Shown piece after piece: positions 1 through 5,081 of a DNA stretch of 5,844 nucleotides (the first letter of the stretch is position 1; every line of letters begins with the position of its first letter). The notes below the pieces were generated by a model. That model searched no databases. It saw nothing but the letters and a program-made list of their open reading frames with translations, and was not told the DNA's origin. The stretch covers positions 1 through 5,844 of the forward strand of contig JAMCTO010000098.1 in assembly GCA_023381095.1 (NCBI GenBank). Reading direction: 5' to 3'. Made by a program: the position numbers and the translations under genes. The stretch comes from Bacillota bacterium. GTDB taxonomy: Bacteria; Bacillota; Sulfobacillia; Sulfobacillales; Sulfobacillaceae.

Positions 1-157
1 GGGAGCGTTAAGGCGGCGTAGTCCGGCTGAACCCCGGGAAATTGCTGGCGGGATAAGCGGTGGCGAGTCAGGAGGGTCACTCCCATGGCCTCACGACCCG
101 CGCCGCTACCATGGTGGTTCCCCCACAATCTCCGCCCTTTAGGGCGGGGAGGTTCAA
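1..157 (+). mobile_element. Right end of an IS200/IS605-family (TnpB-type) insertion sequence, partial
   Basis: The stretch has the layout of the 3' end of an IS605/IS1341-type element. A non-coding GC-rich region full of short complementary segments is followed by a subterminal hairpin (arms 130-137 and 142-149, TTTA loop) and then AGGTTCAA. The family ends in a short single-strand cleavage sequence just beyond such a hairpin (TCAA in IS608), so I place the boundary after A157. There is no terminal inverted repeat or target duplication, as expected for this single-strand transposition family. The left end and tnpA/tnpB lie outside the window. A frame-1 fragment ending in TAG at 19-21 could be the last residues of tnpB but is too short to prove. 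The element sits head-on against the minus-strand coxS gene. The exact boundary is inferred; the hairpin and TCAA are seen. Confidence 0.7.
1..157 (+). ncRNA. Putative omega RNA (reRNA) scaffold of a TnpB element, partial
   Basis: In TnpB-bearing IS200/IS605 elements, the RNA read from the right end acts as guide RNA: its scaffold ends at the element boundary and its guide is the flanking DNA. Several foldable arms are visible here: 56-62 with 101-107 (one G-U pair), competing with 59-65 and 104-110; 74-78 with 95-99; 71-74 with 80-83; and the terminal hairpin 130-149. If the boundary is after 157, the guide would begin at T158 and copy about 16-20 bases of the coxS 3' end. The 5' end of the RNA is not in view. 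The structure was paired by eye, not by energy calculation, so confidence is moderate. Confidence 0.45.
130..149 (+). repeat. Subterminal hairpin of the IS right end
   Basis: Arms CTCCGCCC (130-137) and GGGCGGGG (142-149) pair over 8 positions with one T-G wobble (131/148) around a TTTA loop. In IS200/IS605 elements such a hairpin is bound by the TnpA transposase and also forms the last stem of the omega RNA. Read from the minus strand it could slow cox operon transcripts entering the element, but no U-run follows, so I do not call it a terminator. Confidence 0.7.
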
Positions 158-654
158 TTGTCTACTATAGTTTTATCCAGTGTAGTGCCAACGGTTTGCT
201 TTTGGCGCAAGGCGTCCTCTACCGCATCCACAATTTGCTGATATCCGGTACAGCGGCAAAGATTGCCGCTTAAGGCCTCACGAATTTGCTCTCGCGTCAA
301 TTCCTGTTGTTGAGTCAGTAGATATGAAGCGGTGACTACAAAACCCGGTGTGCAAAAGCCGCACTGCAATGCATGATGATTAATAAAGGCTTGTTGTACC
401 GGATTGAGTTGTCCCTCGGGAGCTAATCCCTCCACCGTGGTAATCTGACGCCCTGCTGCTTGCACCGCTAACGTAAGACAGGAACGCACCGGTTCACCAT
501 CCATTAACACCGTGCAGGCCCCGCACACACCATATTCACACGCCAAATGCACTCCAGTTAAATCCAGTTGGTTTCGCAAGACATCAGCCAACAACCAATG
601 CTCAGGGGTGTCTACGGTTACCATCCGTCCATTGACTTCAAATTCCACCGTCAT
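154..654 (-). CDS. coxS: Molybdenum hydroxylase [2Fe-2S] small subunit (CoxS-like)
   Basis: This is the electron-transfer subunit of a xanthine-oxidase-family enzyme, carrying electrons from the molybdenum site to FAD. Its 166 residues match the usual CoxS size. The plant-type ferredoxin domain has C39, C44, C47 and C59 as ligands of one cluster. The helical second domain has C98 and C101 (QCGFC) and C133 and C135 (NLCRC) for the other. All eight cysteines are present, so it looks functional. I start it at the ATG at 654: AAGGAGG at 668-662 lies 7 bases before it, and this ATG overlaps the coxM TGA as ATGA. The ATG at 660 would sit 1 base from the ribosome binding site. The stop codon (156-154) and the last base of codon 166 fall inside the inferred IS end, so the native C-terminal tail may differ. 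CO as substrate is not implied. Confidence 0.95.
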   Translation of the reverse strand: MTVEFEVNGRMVTVDTPEHWLLADVLRNQLDLTGVHLACEYGVCGACTVLMDGEPVRSCLTLAVQAAGRQITTVEGLAPEGQLNPVQQAFINHHALQCGFCTPGFVVTASYLLTQQQELTREQIREALSGNLCRCTGYQQIVDAVEDALRQKQTVGTTLDKTIVDN

Positions 655-1541
655 GCCCATGCCTCCTTCGTCCCGATTGCCCGAGCATAAGCCAAACCAA
701 TAGCCTGTGTCATCATTTCGACAGCCAAATGGCGTCGGTAGTCGCCGCTGGCCTGCACATCGTCGGGAGGATCAATGAAATTTTCTAATTGGTGAGCCGC
801 TTGGGAAAAATCCTCAGGGTTGCGAGCTCCGCGTAAAGACTCATTGACTGTTGGGCACGTGATCGCATTAGGGGCCACTCCGCCTGCTGCACACTGCGCC
901 GTGGTAATGGTTCCGCGTTCATCCACCGTCACCACCGCGGCAGCTGAGGCCAAAGCAAAATCCCCCTGGCGCCTGGAAAATTCCGCGATGGCATATCCAG
1001 AATTGCTCGCTAAACCCGGGATCTTTACTGCAGTAATTAATTCATCGGGCCTCAATGTCGTCATGTAATATCCCAAGAAGAAGTCTCCGATGGGGAGACT
1101 GTGTTCTCCCTCAACGGATTGGATAATGAGGGTCCCGCCCAGAGCCGTTAGTACTAATGGGAGTTCCGCGGCAGGGTCCGCATGAGCGACGGAACCACCC
1201 AGGGTTCCACGGCTACGAATGGCAAGGTGGCCGACATATCGAGCCGCCTCACTCAAGAGCGGGGCATGGGCTTCAATCAAGGGATGCTGCAACAGTTCCC
1301 GATGGCGGGTTAACGCGCCCACGGTTAATGTCTGGGTTTCAGGGCTCCAGTCCACTCCTGTCATTTCCGGCAATCCGTTAACATCAATAATGTATCGCGG
1401 CTGAGCCAGGCGCATATTGAGTAAAGGCATTAGACTTTGCCCTCCTGCCAGGACTTTCGCCTCTTCTCCCCATTGCTGCAACTTCCGCAACACCTCGTCA
1501 AGAGTCACAGCGCGGACATAGGTAAATGATGCTGGTTTCAT
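651..1541 (-). CDS. coxM: Molybdenum hydroxylase FAD-binding medium subunit (CoxM-like)
   Basis: This is the flavoprotein subunit, which takes electrons from the CoxS clusters and passes them to an acceptor such as quinone or another carrier. Its 296 residues are close to the roughly 290 typical of CoxM. The N-terminal FAD domain shows AGGQSLMPLLNMR (32-44), an FAD pyrophosphate loop, and TLGGSVAHADPAAELP (113-128), the second family hallmark. RRQGDFALAS (190-199) and a C-terminal region with the D-Y-R-R pattern (267-270) match the CODH flavoprotein C-terminal domain. I choose ATG 1541, which overlaps the coxL TGA as ATGA, with an AGGGGG-type ribosome binding site about 6 bases upstream. A GTG at 1559 is in frame but lacks a good site. 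Translation is probably coupled to coxL and, at the other end, to coxS. No missing motif was seen. Confidence 0.94.
   Translation of the reverse strand: MKPASFTYVRAVTLDEVLRKLQQWGEEAKVLAGGQSLMPLLNMRLAQPRYIIDVNGLPEMTGVDWSPETQTLTVGALTRHRELLQHPLIEAHAPLLSEAARYVGHLAIRSRGTLGGSVAHADPAAELPLVLTALGGTLIIQSVEGEHSLPIGDFFLGYYMTTLRPDELITAVKIPGLASNSGYAIAEFSRRQGDFALASAAAVVTVDERGTITTAQCAAGGVAPNAITCPTVNESLRGARNPEDFSQAAHQLENFIDPPDDVQASGDYRRHLAVEMMTQAIGLAYARAIGTKEAWA
662..668 (-). promoter_or_regulatory. Ribosome binding site deciding the coxS start
   Basis: AAGGAGG on the minus strand lies within the 3' end of coxM. Spacing to the ATG at 654 is 7 bases, which is ideal; spacing to the upstream in-frame ATG at 660 is 1 base. 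This supports the 166-residue start. Confidence 0.8.
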
Positions 1542-3811
1542 TGAGTTCCCCCTTTGCACTGGTGAAAGAGGTCATTGGGCGTGACTGGCAATGTGTCAAC
1601 CTTAATTCGCCAGGGTCGCAGAGCATTTTCCACAGCCGCGCAAATGGCTGCCATTGGAGGCATTACGCCGCCTTCTGCCACACCTTTGAAGCCTTCTGGA
1701 TTCGTCGGGTCAGGGTATTCGACTTCTGTCACCTCAAAATCGGGCATCTCACCGGCCGCTGGCAATAAGTAGTCTAAAAATGTGGCATTAAGGGGCTGCC
1801 CCGAGTCAGGATCGATGATCAAACTCTCAAACAGTGCCGTCCCGATCCCTTGGACGGTTCCCCCAATCGTTTGTCCTTCTACTAACAACGGATTAACTAG
1901 CACTCCACCATCATGGCATATCCGGTAATCCCGAATCTCAATCGCCCAGGTTTTCACATTAACCGCAACCACCACTGCGTGGGTTCCCATACCAAAAGCT
2001 GGACCTACCGCATCAAAATAGGACGAAAATTCCAAGGTAACATTTTGCCTCGTCGCATTCTGAGCTAACTCCGCGAGCGACAATGAATGGGTCGGAACCC
2101 CCGTTACTGTAATGCGGCCACGATCCCAATGCAAATCCTCCGGCGCTGCCTCAAAAAGTTGAGCAGCATATTCCAATAGTTTTTTGCGGAATCCTGGTGC
2201 AGCTTGTGCGGTCGCGTTGCCCGTCATCATCATGGTGCGGCTGCCAAAGGTGCCAATGCCCCGATCGATCGCGTCCGTATCTCCTTCTACAACAACAAAC
2301 TGTTCGAAGGGCAAACTTAACCGATCAGCCGCCACTTGAGCAATAGCCGTACGATGGCCTTGGCCCTGGCTGGACGATCCGGTAGCAATTTCTATCCGCC
2401 CATCTGCCAAAAGACGCATTTTGGCCCCTTCAAAGCCAAATCCTCCCGACATTTCCAAGTAATTGGCTACACCTACGCCTAACTTCCAGTCTCCTCTTTC
2501 CACGGGATCCCGAAAACCATCATAGTTAATCGCTGCCACCACTTGGTCCATGGTCTTTTGATACTCGCCATAAGGCAATGTCATACTGGCACCCCGTGCC
2601 GGTATCCCATTTTGATACGGTAATTGATCCGGCGTTAAAAGATTGATCCGGCGAATTTCAACCCGGTCCATACCCAATGCATCTGCCGCATGATCCAACA
2701 GCCGCTCCATGACAAATGTACCCTGTGGACGCCCTGCCCCGCGATATGGCCCGACCGATACTTTGTTGGTGTAGACCACTTTCCCAACTGCTTCAAAATG
2801 GGGCACACGATATGGTCCCATAATACAGATAGCAGTAGTGTCGGGAACAATAATTCCCGAAGGCGTATATGCACCCTGATCCTGAAAAAAGTGATCCACC
2901 ACGGCGACAATTTGTCCGTTGTTCTTGACCCCAATCTTGGCATAATGCACCTGGTCGCGCTCTTGATTGGTGCTCATAAATTCTTCGCGACGATCCCCTG
3001 CCCATTTAATTGGCCGTTTTAACCGGACCGCTAAATATGTAGCTAACACATCTTCGGCATAAATGCGACTTTTTAGCCCAAACCCGCCCCCGGTGTCCGG
3101 GGCCACTACCCGGATCCGATTATCGGACATCTGCAACATTTCCGCCAACGAATGCCGAAACCCATGTACTCCTTGCGTCCCTGCATAGACCAACAAATCC
3201 TCGGTATCCGGATCAAAAATTGCCACGATTCCACGAGGTTCCATGGGGTGTCCCACGACTCGCCCCAGACGCAATGTTACCTCTATCACCTGATCCGCAG
3301 TAGACAGGGCGGAAGCACCGGAACCCACCATGTAACGGACTTCCGCCGCAATATTGGTGTCGGAATTTTGGTGAATAGGTGCCGCATGCTCACCAGCCAC
3401 AGGATCGGTGATAGGCAATAGCGGCTCGTAAGCCACCTCGACCAGTTGCACAGCATCTTCCGCAATATAACGATTTTCAGCCACCACCACAGCAACCGGT
3501 TCACCCACGTAATGAACCCGGTCAATGGCCAAGGGCGTCGGCATTTGCGCCCGTAATCGCGGGTCCGGCATCCCTTGGGGCAGTGGACGCATAACCGGTT
3601 CGAGATCTTGCGGCCCGTAGACGCCCACTACTCCGGCCAGATTTTTTGCCGCCGTAAAGTCTAACCCAATAATTTTGGCGTGGGCGTGAAGACTGCGAAC
3701 AATACCCAAATGCAAGGTTCCGGGCGGAGTAATATCACTGACATATCGGCCCTTCCCGGTGACTAATCGTTCATCTTCAACGCGAGTCATGCGTTGTCCA
3801 ATATAGTCCAC
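1538..3811 (-). CDS. Molybdenum hydroxylase large subunit, form II CoxL-like
   Basis: This is the catalytic subunit that would bind Mo-molybdopterin cytosine dinucleotide and hydroxylate an unknown substrate. Counted from the GTG start it has 757 residues, near the family norm. Visible are the hammerhead domain (about 15-130), GTQG with Gln213, GGGFGLK (241-247), GSSSQGQG (478-485), GDTD...GSR (510-525) and the catalytic Glu713 in GVAEGG. The active-site loop is PYRGAGR (355-361), the form II pattern; Gly358 replaces the Cys that ligates copper in form I CO dehydrogenase (AYxCSFR). CO oxidation is therefore doubtful; an aldehyde, purine or other heterocycle is as likely. I choose GTG 3811 over ATG 3850 because AGGAGG lies 6 bases before GTG and nothing comparable precedes ATG. 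The gene is the first of an L-M-S operon. The enzyme family is certain, the substrate is not. Confidence 0.95.
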   Translation of the reverse strand: MDYIGQRMTRVEDERLVTGKGRYVSDITPPGTLHLGIVRSLHAHAKIIGLDFTAAKNLAGVVGVYGPQDLEPVMRPLPQGMPDPRLRAQMPTPLAIDRVHYVGEPVAVVVAENRYIAEDAVQLVEVAYEPLLPITDPVAGEHAAPIHQNSDTNIAAEVRYMVGSGASALSTADQVIEVTLRLGRVVGHPMEPRGIVAIFDPDTEDLLVYAGTQGVHGFRHSLAEMLQMSDNRIRVVAPDTGGGFGLKSRIYAEDVLATYLAVRLKRPIKWAGDRREEFMSTNQERDQVHYAKIGVKNNGQIVAVVDHFFQDQGAYTPSGIIVPDTTAICIMGPYRVPHFEAVGKVVYTNKVSVGPYRGAGRPQGTFVMERLLDHAADALGMDRVEIRRINLLTPDQLPYQNGIPARGASMTLPYGEYQKTMDQVVAAINYDGFRDPVERGDWKLGVGVANYLEMSGGFGFEGAKMRLLADGRIEIATGSSSQGQGHRTAIAQVAADRLSLPFEQFVVVEGDTDAIDRGIGTFGSRTMMMTGNATAQAAPGFRKKLLEYAAQLFEAAPEDLHWDRGRITVTGVPTHSLSLAELAQNATRQNVTLEFSSYFDAVGPAFGMGTHAVVVAVNVKTWAIEIRDYRICHDGGVLVNPLLVEGQTIGGTVQGIGTALFESLIIDPDSGQPLNATFLDYLLPAAGEMPDFEVTEVEYPDPTNPEGFKGVAEGGVMPPMAAICAAVENALRPWRIKVDTLPVTPNDLFHQCKGGTQ

Positions 3812-3817
3812 GATTGC

Positions 3818-3825
3818 CCTCCTCC
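3818..3825 (-). promoter_or_regulatory. Ribosome binding site deciding the coxL-like start
   Basis: GGAGGAGG (minus strand, 3825-3818) is followed by GCAATC and then GTG at 3811, a 6-base spacing. The protein then begins VDYIGQRMTRVED, close to where form II large subunits usually start. The in-frame ATG at 3850 is preceded by TTCAGACTCTGCC, with no ribosome binding site. Confidence 0.7.
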
Positions 3826-3833
3826 CATCTTCA

Positions 3834-3863
3834 CTTATATCTTCGCTCATGGCAGAGTCTGAA
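3834..3863 (-). promoter_or_regulatory. Possible promoter of the cox-like operon
   Basis: TTCAGA (3863-3858, four of six matches to TTGACA) and TATAAG (3839-3834, five of six to TATAAT) are 18 bases apart. Transcription would start near 3827, leaving a short leader that just includes the ribosome binding site before GTG 3811. If right, ATG 3850 cannot be the start. The -35 is weak and no operator was recognised, so this is tentative. Confidence 0.25.
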
Positions 3864-3909
3864 GCAACCGAAGAAGCGCTGAAATATCATCAACGGGCAA
3901 CCTGGAATA

Positions 3910-3938
3910 AAGCACAGGGAGACGGGGGCCCTGTGCTT
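3910..3938 (-). terminator. Hairpin terminator downstream of the universal stress gene
   Basis: There is a perfect 10-base inverted repeat, AAGCACAGGG (3910-3919) and CCCTGTGCTT (3929-3938), with a 9-base loop. It begins 25 bases past the uspA-like stop codon. Read on the minus strand the stem runs into TTTATT, a short interrupted U-rich tract, as in a modest intrinsic terminator. The other strand has no T-run. It should separate the stress gene from the cox-like operon. Confidence 0.6.
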
Positions 3939-3962
3939 CCAGATATTGTATTGCTTACGGCC

Positions 3963-4436
3963 TTATTTGGTTCTGACAGGAACCACGGTCGTTGGAAAAT
4001 GACTATGGGTAACCAGCCAACGAGGAAAACTGCCAAACATACCCTCCATCAATGTTGAACCGTGATGCCGCCCAACCACGATTGCGTCTGCATTCCAAGT
4101 ACGGGCAAAAGAATCCAATGTTTCGGCAGGCCCACCTTTTCCGTCGGTTGACTCGACCACATGCCATTCAACATGGCCTTGAAAGTCTTTGGTTTTGTCT
4201 AATGCCTCGGCCTTTACAGCATCCGCTGCCATGTCCCATTCTTTGACATACTCGGAAACATCAACGCCTATCGACATATTGTAACTAACCCCCGCAGTGG
4301 CCTGAAAAAATCCCATAAGGTCTTTAACATCGACCATAGCCAGCGAACCACTTGGATCCACAATTCGCAGGGCATACGCCAAAGCTTCCCAACTGGCATC
4401 AGACCCGTCCACCGCCACGACTACACGACTCAACAT
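3963..4436 (-). CDS. Universal stress protein (UspA family)
   Basis: This is a single-domain, probably cytoplasmic Usp protein of 157 residues, the usual length. The N-terminus RVVVAVDGSDAS (4-15) is the first beta strand with the conserved Asp10, and the C-terminus VVVGRHHGSTLMEGMFGS...VVPV carries the nucleotide-binding loop region. In ATP-binding members the loop is G-2x-G-9x-G-S. Here the aligned second Gly is His125 and a Gly sits one position later (126), while G134-S135 is kept, so ATP binding is uncertain. The start ATG has AAGGAGG (4451-4445) 8 bases upstream, with only one sensible frame. It lies 97 bases from the acetyltransferase gene and is separated from the cox-like operon by a hairpin, so it is probably transcribed alone. 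Its role is probably stress or energy-state response; the specific partner is unknown. Confidence 0.92.
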   Translation of the reverse strand: MLSRVVVAVDGSDASWEALAYALRIVDPSGSLAMVDVKDLMGFFQATAGVSYNMSIGVDVSEYVKEWDMAADAVKAEALDKTKDFQGHVEWHVVESTDGKGGPAETLDSFARTWNADAIVVGRHHGSTLMEGMFGSFPRWLVTHSHFPTTVVPVRTK

Positions 4437-4469
4437 TCATGCCGCCTCCTTATCACTGCCTGCACTTCT

Positions 4470-4497
4470 ATAATGGCCCAACCTGCCTGAAAGTAAA
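4470..4497 (-). promoter_or_regulatory. Possible promoter of the universal stress gene
   Basis: TTTACT (4497-4492, four of six to TTGACA) and CATTAT (4475-4470, four of six to TATAAT) are 16 bases apart on the minus strand, upstream of the stress gene ribosome binding site. Both boxes are weak. The 4502-4516 palindrome lies directly upstream of the -35. Confidence 0.2.
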
Positions 4498-4501
4498 GTA
4501 C

Positions 4502-4516
4502 CGACCGGTCCGGTCG
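4502..4516. repeat. 15-base pseudo-palindrome between the acetyltransferase and stress genes
   Basis: CGACCGG T CCGGTCG is a perfect 7-base inverted repeat about a single centre base. It lies 17 bases past the acetyltransferase stop and 66 bases before the stress gene start. The near-absent spacer suits a dimeric regulator site better than a stem-loop. As RNA it could still form a 5-6 base stem with a 5-base loop followed by TACTTTACTTT on the minus strand, a weak terminator. The sequence cannot decide between these. Confidence 0.45.
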
Positions 4517-4532
4517 AAGGACCCTACTGTCA

Positions 4533-4964
4533 TCATGGCATTTCCCGCACACACCGATATCGGACGGAAAAACCAGGCGGTTGATTGACTAGTATCTGCG
4601 CCGTGAATCCCAATGATTGATAAAATCTCAGCGCATCGTCATCCGTTTCCGCAATCCAGTATTGCGCAGGAAAATGCTTGGCCATGTCCCCCACCATTTG
4701 AGAGCCGATTCCTTGGTGGCGGTGCGTCGCAGACACCGCGATATGGGAGATATGGTTGGTATCACCCTCCAATTTGAGGCCAAAAATCCCCGCCAATTGT
4801 GTGTTTTGTCTCCAATTCCATAGTTGATAGGGGTTGCCAGCCATATATTGCTCCCGCCAATATGCCGTCTTTTGGGCCGTCACTAGCCCCATCGCCAAGA
4901 AAAGCAATGGCTTGCAAATCTCAAATTCAGCAGGGTTATCCACAAACGTCCAGTATGACAACAA
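4533..4964 (-). CDS. GNAT-family N-acetyltransferase
   Basis: This is a small (143-residue) acetyl-CoA-dependent acyltransferase; the acceptor is unknown. Motif A is clear: ISHIAVSATHRHQGIGSQMV (72-91), with the R-x-x-G-x-G acetyl-CoA pyrophosphate loop at 82-87. Motif B follows as DDDALRFYQSLGF (108-120), with the Tyr that often serves as general acid. The N-terminal half, rich in aromatic residues, is less typical and would form the substrate side. The start is TTG at 4964, with AGGAGAG 9 bases before it; the next in-frame ATG (residue 25) would cut into the fold. It is divergent from the PAS-GAF gene across 117 bases and 97 bases from the stress gene, so it looks monocistronic. Small-molecule, antibiotic or protein N-acetylation are all possible. 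Confidence 0.88.
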   Translation of the reverse strand: MLSYWTFVDNPAEFEICKPLLFLAMGLVTAQKTAYWREQYMAGNPYQLWNWRQNTQLAGIFGLKLEGDTNHISHIAVSATHRHQGIGSQMVGDMAKHFPAQYWIAETDDDALRFYQSLGFTAQILVNQPPGFSVRYRCVREMP

Positions 4965-5000
4965 TTTGGCGATCTCTCCTGTTGCATTTCTCGACTAAAT

Positions 5001-5022
5001 ATTGGCACAACCAATGCTGGTT
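5001..5022. repeat. Overlapping inverted repeats in the divergent promoter region
   Basis: ATTGG (5001-5005) and CCAAT (5011-5015) form a perfect inverted repeat with a 5-base spacer. AACCA (5009-5013) and TGGTT (5018-5022) form a second that shares its middle. Both overlap the proposed -35 and spacer of the PAS-GAF promoter, the position of a repressor site. Arms of 5 bases can arise by chance. Confidence 0.3.
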
Positions 5023-5031
5023 TGCTATCCT
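5002..5031 (+). promoter_or_regulatory. Probable promoter of the PAS-GAF gene
   Basis: TTGGCA (5002-5007, five of six to TTGACA) and TATCCT (5026-5031, four of six to TATAAT) are 18 bases apart, placing the transcript start near 5038 and a leader of about 44 bases before ATG 5082. The spacer contains the second halves of the inverted repeats at 5001-5022. Confidence 0.4.
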
Positions 5032-5081
5032 AAATTGTCCCCCCTTTCCTGATGAATTTAGATCCAAGGAGCGAAATTTTC

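Noticed and set aside
1..21. Last residues of tnpB ending in TAG at 19-21
   Set aside because: Six codons are too few to identify; kept only as a remark under the mobile element.
130..149. IS hairpin as intrinsic terminator of the cox-like operon
   Set aside because: On the minus strand no U-run follows the stem (next bases ATTGTGG), so only a possible pause is supported.
85..273. Plus-strand open frame crossing the IS end into coxS
   Set aside because: It spans the element boundary and is antisense to the well-supported coxS gene; its residues match no family I know and it has no coding context.
2690..3022. Plus-strand open frame of 110 residues, and similar frames across 512-3421
   Set aside because: They lie opposite or out of frame within the cox-like genes, whose protein motifs are continuous; these are shadow frames.
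1538..3811. Annotation as a true aerobic CO dehydrogenase (form I)
   Set aside because: The AYxCSFR loop with the Cu-ligating Cys is absent; the loop is PYRGAGR, so only form II or CoxL-like is supported.
4469..4474. Perfect TATAAT on the plus strand
   Set aside because: No -35 at a fitting distance upstream and no plus-strand gene follows; it is within the upstream region of the minus-strand stress gene.
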